From the NCBI GenBank assembly GCA_029204225.1, contig CM055107.1:27434572-27498571 (forward strand): a stretch of 64,000 nt of DNA. The letters run 5' to 3'. The notes below the pieces were generated by a model. The model was given only the letters and a program-made list of their open reading frames with translations, did not search any database and was not told where the DNA came from. The position numbers and the translations under genes are program-made. This DNA is from Diphasiastrum complanatum. Its lineage: Eukaryota; Streptophyta; Lycopodiopsida; Lycopodiales; Lycopodiaceae. How positions within the stretch are numbered: the stretch's first letter is position 1; each line of letters begins with the position of its first letter. This document shows positions 55,129 through 64,000 of this stretch, one piece after another.

Positions 55129-56676
55129 TCATGAAACGTGATCGGCTAGATAATGTTGCTTGCCCTTTCGAACCACAATGCGAAAGTCAAATTCAGTCAA
55201 AAACAATAACCATCTTGCAATACATCCAGTATTGCACGTCTTGTTTACCAAGTAAAGTAACGGCTGGTGATCCGTATAATATGCAAAGTGCATTTCTATG
55301 AGGTAGTGACGAAATTCTTGAACAGAAAAAATCATGGCTAACGCTTCACGTTCTGTTGTTGAATAATTCCTCTCCGGATCTGTAAGTTGTCTGCTTGCAA
55401 ATTGTATAGGATAATCCTTCTTATAATCACCTGGCTACGTCAAAACTGATCCAATGGCGTATTTTGAGGCATCCATATGAACATGAAATTCTTCGTCCAA
55501 TTTGGAGAACGCAGTATTGGTGCTGAAGTTAATGCTTTTTTAACTTTTCAAAGGCTTCTAACGCCTCTACTGTCTGAATAGGAATAATAGTCAGTTTGTA
55601 TATAGGTCGTGCTAAATCCGCAAAGAAAATGATAAAAATTCGATAGTAGTTCGCATGACCCATAAACTACAAATCATTGTTGGCGGTGGCAATTCCACAA
55701 TAATCTTGATCTTAGAATAATCTGTGGCAATACCAAGTCTCTATATCACATGTGCAAGCACAACTCCGTGGGAAACCCATATCTGGCATTTTTTTGGATT
55801 TAGAGAAATTTGATATTTGTGGCATCTTTCAAATACTTTCTCCAATCGATCCAGGTGGTCTGCATCTGTACTATGGACTCCCAGGTCATCCAAGTAAATT
55901 TCAAAAAATTTCTGTAGATAATCTTTAAAAGAAAATTGCATTACTCTTTGGAACGAACTTGGTGCATTACAGAGTCCAAACGGCATTCCTTTGTAAGAAT
56001 AGGTGTCCCATTCTGTTGCAAAAGGGGTTTTGTGGCGATCGGCAGGTGCAATCTTAACCTGGTTGTAACCACTAAATCCATCCAAGAAACTATAAGCTTT
56101 GGATCCAGCAAGACGATCCAAAATGCTTTCAGTAAAAGGTAACGGAAAGTAATCCTTCCACATCACTTTGTTCAACACTTTGAGATTCACACAGATTTGC
56201 AATTTCCCATTTTTCTTAGGAACAATGACAATCGGTTAAATCCATTCGGTATGCTTGATCTCAAAAATGAAATCGGCATCAAGCAATCTTTAAAGTTCTT
56301 TCTTTATCAGGTCCACAACATTAGGATTACAGTGATAGAACTTTGTAACCTTTGGAACTACATCAGGTACTAAAGGTATGGTATGTTCAATAACTGACGT
56401 CGGAATATCCTTTAGATCTTGATAAGTCCATCCAAAATAATTCTGATACCTAACAAGTAACATGTGGAGTGCTTGATACTGTTCAGGATTAAGTTGTGAT
56501 CCAACTTGTACAATCTTTTCCGGTTCTTCTGGTTCAGCAAGATTCACTGGTTGCATCCTAGCTGGGCCATCGTAAACCTCTTTCGATTCTGGCACGTGTT
56601 CTTCAGTTTCACGATGTGCTTTAGGTAACATGATAACCACATCATCCAATGTATAACGTTTAAAATGATCGGGCAT
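55129..56676 (-). pseudogene. Gypsy reverse transcriptase and RNase H
   Basis: 56676-56290 is the segment before RT (YQNYFGWTYQDLKDIP, IEHTIPLVPDVVPKV). RT at 56202-55741 has VNLKVLNKVMWKDYFPLPF, DRLAGSKAYSFLDGFSGYNQ, TPFATEWDTYSYKGMPFGLC and the active-site box EIYLDDLGVHS (YLDD). RNase H follows with FHVHMDASKYAIGSVL, STTEREALAMIFSVQEFRHY and YYTDHQPLLYLVNKT. Breaks at about 56230, 55740-55500 and 55430. Confidence 0.85.
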
Positions 56677-57291
56677 ATCATGCTAGACTATATATGTTTG
56701 TTCCTTTTCAAAAGGACTTGTCTTGGATCTTCGCTTAGCCTTCTTAGCAGGAATTGATCGTGGAGGTATGACTTCCGAGACGATGATGTCTTGCTAGAAT
56801 TCCGACTTGTAGAATCATCCTCGACTTTTCTTTTGTCTTTATCCAGTAAGGGTGGCACATTCTTTGAATCAATCTTTTGAGGAGGATTTTCCCATTTCAG
56901 GACCGTATTATAATGTTGCTTAGCTTGTTTCTTTGTCAGCGATCATGTGATCCTATCTTCTTTCAATATGACTGCTTTAGGCGATTTTATTGTTGGTTAT
57001 CAGGAACATTATGCACTCAAAATTTGGTCGGATCCATATGATTTGGAATCTTCTCATCCGTAAGTTCAGCATTGCCATCATAAGTCAAGGCATGACTCAC
57101 AGGTATGAGATCATCCTCAATCGGATCTATATAGGTTCCGTTGATATCCAGACTACATTCAGCACATTCAGTGGAAACGTGATTGGTGTATCCAAAGTTT
57201 GATCTAATAAGAAAATCTCGTTCAAATCTGATTGATTATCTTGTTGACACATATATCCTACTGTACAATCAATCGTTGCAAGAGCTTCATT

Positions 57292-58140
57292 CTAGTTGAC
57301 AGTATCGGTTTGAGAATCATAATGAACTCCCAAATTTTTCTCTGGACGGTCACAAGTGTGATCCGTTGTTGACGAATTGTCATCTTCTTTTTGAACCACT
57401 GGTTTGATAGTCCAAGTTGTAGGATCAACTTTAACTGCACGTTCACGATTTTCAAAAGTGATTTTTTTGGTACCCCAGTTATGAATTACTTGCGCAACTC
57501 GTAACCATGGACGTCCCAATAGAACTCGGTAGACATTTAGCGCTTCTGGTAATTTCATCACTACGAAAGTAATGACGAACTGTACTCCCACAATTTTGAC
57601 AGGTATATCTTCAACCATTCCTCGCGGACGAACTGTCGTTTGATCAGCTAGCTTAATGGCAAATGTAACAGGCTTGATCTTTGTAAGGCCCCATTTTGCA
57701 CATAGCTTTCAGGTTAACTCCTGAACCACCATCTATCACAATTGCTTCCTTAGAAAATTGTCTATGCTGTATCGGCAGAGTGATATTCTTTTGTTCACTT
57801 TCCCAAGCGGCTCTAACATGGAACAAAAAAGTGGCTTCCGATGGACTTTTGGATCGACTTGAGCTAACTTTTGCACTAAGACTTCTTTTGCTTTTGGCAC
57901 CAACTTGAGGAACTCTCCCAATGAGATATTGATCTTACTAGACAAAATATTCATGAGCAGTTCTGTTTGCAGTGCTTCCGGTTCAATCATCTTGAAGGGT
58001 TCTTCATAATGCTGCAATTCGTCATTCATATCTGTACGTGAATTTCTTGGTGGCTGCAATGATGAAGAATGAACTTCTGTTGTTGCTTTAGCAGCTTCAA
58101 GCTCCGCTTCTTCTTGTAGATGTTTAATCCACTGCCTCAT
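57292..58140 (-). pseudogene. Gypsy spacer and aspartic protease region
   Basis: 58140-57736 is an acidic helical spacer (HLQEEAELEAAKATTEVHSS). The protease-like part follows: DGGSGVN at about 57720-57740 (in place of the usual D-S/T-G), then VKIVGVQFVITFVVM and YRVLLGRPWLRVAQVIHNWG (the ILGRPWL flap/C-terminal block). Several breaks. The DGG catalytic variant suggests inactivity unless gypsy relatives share it. Confidence 0.7.
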
Positions 58141-58239
58141 ATCCTGATATCTTCATTTTTCTGCATGAGGATTTGGATAGACTCCCGATGTTGTTGGTGT
58201 ATCATTCAATGGTATAGAGTCAGCAGGTACTGGATCCGC

Positions 58240-59669
58240 TACTGGTTTCTTTTGCTTCTGTGCTCTAGTGACCAGCATCAAGGGTGCACTTGGTTTATTC
58301 TGAGCTATTGGTCTTCGTTTGATTGTTATCAAATTTACGAGAGTTGTAGCTGGTGGTGGCTTAGGTCTTGTTGGACAGTCTTTATAGCAATGCCCATAAC
58401 CACAATCACGACAGAATGGTACAAATTTTTCTTTATTTGGACATTTTGCAACTCTATGATTTTCTCCACATGCAAAGCATCCATGTGGTGCTCTTGTCCA
58501 CTTTCTAGAGGCTTGTTTTGAGCGGCAGCATAAATAGCATACTGTTCTGAAGATCCTCTTGAAGATCCACCTTCTTGATCAGTACCATAGTTCCATTGCT
58601 CAACACTTGTGTACGGTTTTGGTTCCATCAAATTGGCAGGAGGAGCGAAGTGCTTTGGTGGGGCAGGTAAGGCTAAACATTCTGGGTATCCAAGAGCATA
58701 TTGTCGTGGCCTAGCTGCTAGATTTCCTCCATACTATAATTCTCAATATTCCATTTGGGCATACCGTTGTTGAATTATCCGAGGGTTGAAGTTGCAAAAA
58801 GCAGTCTCATGATCAAGCAAATTATAAAAATGGCAAACACTGATTTTCATTCATTTTTTATAATTGAGGACACTCATTCACTGTGTGATTTCTTGTACAA
58901 ATAGACACTAGACATTTTCCCTCATAGGAAAAGTCTTCGCAAACTTTTCAAGTTCCTTGTTTGCTTGTCCATGAAAATTTTCCAATGCTTTGATCTTATC
59001 ATCAAATTGAGACTGCAACTTTTCCATCTGTTTCTGCTGGTTCTTCCCAAGTTTCTCGAACTCATTGAGCATCATTTCTGCAATAGCGTTGGCATTCGTT
59101 GATGCAATAGTGGTGGATGTCGTAGTAGTCTGCCCTGTTGTATAGGGCAACATACTGATATTTGGCTCACTATCTGAATCTTCATCCTCCTCCCGAATTG
59201 CATCGTCCATAGCATTTTGCAAGAGTGCATACTCATTATGGCGTTTTAGCTCACGTTTGATCCGTTTAGGTAGACCTGACAAAAACCACATAATCATGGC
59301 ATTTTCGTTAGTCAGCTCGAACCATTTTCCACTTTCTCATTTTAATTTTACTTAAAGGTAGGAAAGGGTCTTCCATAAATTTTGTGGTTTGAATCGTGTG
59401 ATAAGGGCTCGTTTAACAACCTCCCAATCTGTACGCTCAGTTTCATCTTGATTATAGTACCAATCTTGTGTTGCGCCTGTTAAGGCCATAGGAAACAGCT
59501 TAAGTTTATCTTGAGGATAAATCTCGCCATAGACTTCACAGGATTCAGCATAGATCTGAAGAAATCTAACTGGATCTATTAATCCATTATATTTGGGTAG
59601 ATCCAAACGGGGTGCTCTTCTAACAATAATTGGATTGACTTCATGTGGAGCAGCTCCAAGGGCAACCAT
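58240..59669 (-). pseudogene. Gypsy gag with two zinc knuckles
   Basis: Capsid part: PRLDLPKYNGLIDPVRFLQI, DKLKLFPMALTGATQDWYYN and WEVVKRALITRF at 59352-59669. After a frame break come FLSGLPKRIKRELKRHNEY and a helical/coiled C-terminal part (KLGKNQQKQMEKLQSQFDDK). Near 58390-58490 are two Cys/His knuckles: CFACGENHRVAKC (C-x2-C-x4-H-x4-C) and CRDCGYGHCYKDC (C-x2-C-x3-H-x4-C). Frames are broken at about 59340, 58800 and 58500. Confidence 0.8.
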
Positions 59670-60874
59670 CTTTACAAATTTAGATCAAGCAAACAATGAG
59701 ATTGGATCTAGATTTTTCAATCAAACACTATCTCAGATCAGATATGCTAGATATATTCCACTTTTCAAAAATCTGATTTCTATATCGTGAACAATATTTC
59801 GAAATTCAATCAATCGATACTTCTCAAAAATGAAAAATTCCTCAGAATCCAAATCAGAATATATCAGATTTGATCCAAATTTTGACAGAGACTTGATTTG
59901 GAAAATCAGAACCTAAAAATAGGACTGGCAAAGATTCATTAGGCGAAGATTGGCTCGGCGAATGTTCAACAATGCTATTTTTTGAAAAAAAAAAATTCTT
60001 TGATCAACTTTTCTAACAATTTCCTGGAAAATAACCTTCGTCGACCTCTCAGATGAAAGATCTGACACAGATAAAACTATGGAAAACCGGAGGAAGGTTT
60101 TTGACACAAGAAAATACAGTTTCTGTAGTTTGGCGAAGGTAGAAATCAAGATTTTCTATGATCTGAACAAAAAGAATCTTCGTCGAACTCAAAAATAGTA
60201 TTTTACTATAAATAGAATGTTATGAAAACTCGACGAAGGTTCTGGCGAAGGATCAAGAGTAATACTAGTATTTTTGCAAAAAAGTGACTTTTTTGGCAAA
60301 AATATGGCAATATGACAACTGATCCTCTGAAAACCTTTCTATTTTTGGTATTATTCTTTGTCAACCTGGAAATAGATAGATCTGAATCACACCTATGCAC
60401 AGTGAATCGGGCGAAGGTTCTTTTTCTGTTTTTTCATGTTTTTGATTTTTTTTGCGGTTTTTCTGATGTTTCTAAAAATCTGCTAGGAATTAATCTTCAC
60501 CCTTCAAACTGAAGGTTTTGTGAACAAAACCGAAGTTTTTTGCAACTCGACGAAGGTTTCCTGAAAGAGGGTAAAAAGTTATAAATCTGATGACGCTTTT
60601 TGTCTCCTTTTGATCAAAATCTGGCAGATTTGAGCGATTCTTGTTCTTTTCTCTGATATCTCAGATCCAAATGGATCTTAAGATTGGTGATTTAAATAGC
60701 TTTCCCTGATTTATAATCAAATTAGATTTCAAACAAGCAAATCCACTCAAATCAAGCAAAATCAGTCCCAAATTAACCCTAAATGCAAATCTAACACTAT
60801 TTATGCCACGACAAGATGCCTATTGCAAGCTAACCATCCAACAAACATGCTGCAAACTGAAAAATTGGTGTAGC
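59670..60874 (-). repeat. Gypsy 5' leader with dispersed CGAAGGTT motifs
   Basis: About 1.2 kb of non-coding leader between the primer site and gag. A motif close to CTCGACGAAGGTTC recurs, in both orientations: GGCGAAGATTGG (59942), AACCTTCGTCGACC (60033), TTGGCGAAGGTAG (60131), AATCTTCGTCGAACTC (60177), CTCGACGAAGGTTC (60230), GGCGAAGGATC (60243), GGGCGAAGGTTC (60409), CTCGACGAAGGTTTC (60547). The same motif appears near 54067-54240 on the 3' side. Confidence 0.7.
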
Positions 60875-60892
60875 TCCCCGGAAACGGCGCCA
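60875..60892 (-). other. Gypsy primer-binding site (tRNA-Asp type)
   Basis: TGGCGCCGTTTCCGGGGA on the minus strand, one mismatch from the tRNA-Asp primer site TGGCGCCGTTGCCGGGGA used by many plant gypsy elements. It lies 4 bp inside the LTR end at 60897. Confidence 0.88.
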
Positions 60893-60896
60893 AAAT

Positions 60897-61560
60897 TGTA
60901 GTGGGTTTCGCCTAACCTGAAATCCAAGATCTAGTCAATCTAACATCAAAGAGACGAAGTTAGTTGTCACGCATAGGTTCGTTCCCATGAGAGCGATAGT
61001 ATAGTTCAGATTTCAATCATGAATGGAGGATTAACTCTAACATCCATTAATCCTACGATCCATTAACACTACAATCCACGACAAAGATAGCTTACCCTTT
61101 CTCTCTCTCCCATTCTCTCTCATAAAAAGTATCATAACACACAATCCCAAAAGCATTTAGATCCAACAATTAGCAAACCCAAAGAAAGCATGAGAGATGG
61201 AGGAGGAAAGAAGAAGAGCAAGGACATTCATCAATCCAATTCTGAAGAGAACCGGTCTGCTTTATTGAAATGAGGAAATGAACATGAGGAGCAACTCGGT
61301 CTCTTTTTATAGTAGAGAGCAGGACCCAAGCCTCTAAATCCTATTGGTCCATTTTTGTCTCTCTAATTATTCAAATTTAAAAAAGAGCAGGAACCATCCA
61401 ATTTGGAGGGAAACCCAACTTTATTCACTAACTTGACATTCAGGCCCTACGACATTAAAAGTCCCGCAAAAAAAGGCTAAAGTCCTTTTATTGACTTGTA
61501 ACTAATCAATCAAATAATTATGTGACCATCGGGTTGGACTTACACATGCAGGGTGCCAAA
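60897..61560 (-). repeat. Gypsy 5' LTR
   Basis: Begins TGTAGTGGGTTTCGCC on the plus strand beside the primer site. The outer end is placed where the copia integrase frame starts (about 61560), so the right border is approximate. No partner LTR was found on the left, so the 3' LTR is lost or strongly diverged. Confidence 0.6.
61305..61312 (-). promoter_or_regulatory. TATA box of the gypsy LTR
   Basis: TATAAAAA on the minus strand within CTACTATAAAAAGAGACC, about 410 bp before the primer site, the usual place for an LTR promoter. Confidence 0.5.
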
Positions 61561-61566
61561 TCCCTC

Positions 61567-62747
61567 TCACTTATTAACTAGGATTAGGGTTGCCTTGGGA
61601 TCCGCAAACCCTTCAACATCGTCATTGGCCATTGTCCTTCTCTCATCAAATCTGACATCTCTCACTATTTTCATAGTGCTCGTGTCTGGCATATAGACTC
61701 TATAGTATGACGAGTTGTTGTCATAACCTACCAAAAATCCCTGCTCGGCTTTCTCATCAAGCTTCTTTCGAAGCTTATCAGGAATATGTGCATAAGCTGC
61801 ACAGCCAAAGATTCTGATGTGAGACACGTTGGGGGCTTTCTACCCCACCATAACTCGTGTGGTGTCATGTGAGGGACACCAAACTTACCTGTTCTATTCT
61901 GGATGTATGCGGCTGTAGCTACTGCTTCAACCCACAATACCCTTGGAGCCTTCGAGTAGGCCATCATGCATCTGGCAGCTTCCATCAGGGTCCTATTCTT
62001 TTGTTCAGCAACACCATTGTGCTGCAATGTGTAGGTTGCAATCCTTTTGTGAATGATGCCATGATCATTGCAGAAGTCAGTGAAGCAATTCGAGATGTAT
62101 TCGCCACCTCGATCTGTCCTGATTTGCTTAGCCTTGTTGCCTATACATCTCTCAGTGCAATTCACATATTTTGTGAATTTATCAAGTGCTTCAGATTTAT
62201 TCTGAATAAAATACACTTTGGCGAATTTACTATAGTCATCAATGAAGATTATATAATACTTTGAACCTCCTACTGAGATTACATTGAATGGTCCGCAGAT
62301 GTCAGAATGCACTAACTCCAGAATCTTAGTCGTTCTGTAGGAGTCTTTGATGAATGGAGTGCGTGACATCTTGCCCTTCAAACATGCATCACAGGTGGTC
62401 GAACTGGTTGCATTCGAGATGCTGACCCCTATTGTCGCTCCATGATGGCTTGCTTGGTAAAGTGCCATTGAGTTTATGTGATAGAGTCTTTTGTGCCACA
62501 GAGTGTCTGGCGAGTCATCATGAATATGATGCACCTGATCTGCAGGTAGGCGTACCTTTAAATGATATAGGTTTCCTTTCCTTCTGCCTTGAGCGATCAA
62601 TGTATTGGTACTTGTGTCAATCACATTGCATGCTTCATCAGAAAACGTCACACGCATCCCTGCATCTGCTATTCTTGCTATAGAAAGCAAAGTCTTGTTG
62701 CAGAGTAGGCACAAACAAAACGTCTTTGAGTCGTCTATCTCTGCCAT
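61567..62747 (-). pseudogene. Copia protease end, GAG-pre-integrase and integrase
   Basis: A long open frame, 62747 to 61728, reads KTLLSIARIADAGMRVTFSD and TLWHKRLYHINSMALYQASH (GAG-pre-integrase), then CDACLKGKMSRTPF (integrase zinc Cys pair). The core follows: [43 protein letters not shown] and QHNGVAEQKNRTLME, so all three acidic residues are present. After one frameshift near 61830, ESAVSHIRIFGCAAYAHIP-type sequence and SSYYRVYMPDTSTMKIVRDV follow to 61567. RT and RNase H are absent; the gypsy LTR lies where they should start. Confidence 0.85.
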
Positions 62748-63180
62748 TGTTGTTGAGCCATAGTGAATTAATATCGTTCACTTGATGTTTAGATCCATCC
62801 AAGAACTATGAATCTTGAAGTATCCACACTTCCAAGATCAGACATGATTCGTCTTGATGTCACAAAGTGTGAGGTGGCTCCTGAGGCTAGGATCACCTCA
62901 TGCATGTCAGATGTTGATGCTGCTCACATGTAAGCATCTCCTCTGTGCCATCCACCTAGGGGAATAAACCTTCTCCCTTGAGTATGAGTGATGTCTTAAC
63001 TTTCTAGGCTAGAAAGTTAGATCCTGAAGAATCAAGAACTGTGCAGATCTTGCTCTACATGCTGCAAATTGAGGCCATTGCTTCTGAAGTCTATTCTCTT
63101 GTTGATGGTTGTTTGTCTGAATGCTTGGCCACCTGGATCTGATAGCTTCTTGGCTATGTCAGATTATGACAAGATAGGTA
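62748..63180 (-). pseudogene. Eroded copia protease region and leader
   Basis: On the minus strand at about 62810-62920 a protease-like phrase (LASGATSHFVTSRRI, cf. the usual DSGATxHMT) can be read. Gag is almost entirely missing: only about 270 bp separates this from the primer site at 63181. Confidence 0.5.
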
Positions 63181-63192
63181 GGCTCTGATACC
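63181..63192 (-). other. Copia primer-binding site
   Basis: GGTATCAGAGCC on the minus strand (GGCTCTGATACC on the plus strand), two bases from an LTR-like TG at 63195. Confidence 0.6.
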
Positions 63193-63194
63193 GC

Positions 63195-64000
63195 TGATGC
63201 AATGAAGAAAAGAGATCGCGAAAGCGAAACAATCGCGAATAGTTTCTGATTCGGATGAAGTTCAGATGTGGTCGCTGGACACTGCCAGCTGAATCACTCC
63301 TACAGTCCTCCAGAATGTAGTCAGGCACTGTTGGCCTACGTTTTTGAATTAATGCAGCATTCAACAAATTCAACCAATGTGCGGAATTTAAATGAATGGG
63401 AGAATCAGACACACGAATAACAACGGACACATTTGCATTCAAGATCATACATCATAAATTGACATGTGCACAATGGCTACGAGATCATCTATTGATTTTC
63501 TCTTTGATTCTTCAAGCACTGCATGCAGATCCATGCAGTGCATTGGTGTGAGAGAAATACAGTTCTCTCACGAGTGGATGTCTCACTTACTAGCGGACCT
63601 GTGGATCACTATTGATCTTGCTCACAAAACTTGTCTCACACACAGGCGGACTTCTTGTCTGTATTTTGTCTTGATTGCTTACTAGCATCAAACTACTTCA
63701 TACATCTCTCTGTATGTTCATATATCTATCTATCAAGTATCATCTAGTAAGTATATAGTTGCTCTTTGTAACCTTTTAGACTAGAGTAATTAAATCTACA
63801 ACTAATCAGAGAATAACAAGAGTGGCGGATTAGCCACGACCTAGGTGTATCTTCTAACATCATGCCATCAGATCAGATATCTGTACTCCTAGGTACTTGC
63901 ATGATCTTTGCTGGTACTCTTTGGAGTGTGAGAGCAGAAAGGGTTTCGCGATGTTTTTCGTGTCGCGTCGTTGGTTTCATTTCCGTCGTCTGACTTTCTC
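63195..64000 (-). repeat. Probable copia 5' LTR, running off the window
   Basis: Inferred from the adjacent primer site. It starts TGATGCAATGAAG on the plus strand. No coding motif. The second LTR is not in the window, so length and identity cannot be checked. Confidence 0.45.

Larger units (their letters stand above)
54473..59669 (-). mobile_element. Ty3/gypsy retrotransposon coding region, decayed
   Basis: Read from 59669 downward the order is gag, two zinc knuckles, protease, RT, RNase H, integrase: the gypsy order with integrase last. The tRNA-Asp-type primer site at 60875-60892 and the long leader place the 5' end on the right. Many frameshifts and stops; the integrase core is deleted. 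The family looks like a Tat/Athila-type or related gypsy by primer choice, but lineage cannot be settled by eye. Confidence 0.88.

Overview
The window looks like nuclear DNA of a repeat-rich land plant. Only three host genes can be followed convincingly: a mitochondrial-type Mn superoxide dismutase (MnSOD), an FAD-dependent sarcosine/pipecolate-oxidase-like enzyme and a GT14 (core-2/I-branching) glycosyltransferase. Almost everything else is decayed Ty1/copia and Ty3/gypsy retrotransposons, one non-LTR retrotransposon (LINE), a satellite array and long microsatellites. Introns have GT..AG borders, and one MnSOD intron is about 15.4 kb. That intron size, the copia load and an unusual LINE fit a non-flowering vascular plant (fern or gymnosperm) better than a compact angiosperm, but the species cannot be fixed from the sequence alone.

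Layout. 0-5.6 kb: three copia remnants, a plus-strand gag stub and two minus-strand pol fragments welded together without an LTR between them. 6.7-23.5 kb: the MnSOD gene, with exon 1 at 6688-7033 and exons 2-6 at 22467-23545. Its intron 1 holds (a) a complete but defective copia element (7979-14210, 5-bp target duplication) that carries an internal 877-bp tandem duplication and a foldback/MULE-like insertion; (b) a 5'-truncated LINE; and (c) a non-coding LTR element (15706-19637) that splits the LINE. 23.5-32 kb: mostly anonymous DNA, with an unrecognised exon-like fragment near 28.2-28.9 kb and a tandem array of about 370-bp units at 29.0-30.2 kb. 32.2-33.5 kb: the oxidase gene. 33.8-36 kb: dense microsatellites. 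37.1-41 kb: a plus-strand copia LTR and gag facing a minus-strand copia integrase/RT. The latter is joined in one reading frame to an unrecognised intron-containing coding sequence. 43.1-46.3 kb: the GT14 gene, with a duplicated, sequon-rich stem. 48-53.9 kb: an unrecognised broken coding region and a copia element whose gag is fused in frame to its integrase. 54-61.5 kb: a gypsy element with a tRNA-Asp-type primer site and a deleted integrase core, its leader dotted with a CGAAGGTT motif. 61.5-64 kb: another copia integrase with its primer site and the start of an LTR.

The host genes do not form a pathway cluster. MnSOD acts in the mitochondrial matrix, the oxidase would produce H2O2 (peroxisomal in its relatives), and the GT14 protein is a type II Golgi-type membrane enzyme. 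The strongest candidates for something undescribed are the spliced unknown sequence fused to copia pol (39.4-41 kb), the sequon-repeat stem of the GT14 protein, the LINE tail resembling a zinc-knuckle plus restriction-like endonuclease, the foldback insertion, the gypsy leader motif family and the 370-bp satellite. All coordinates and motifs were read by eye; no similarity search was run.
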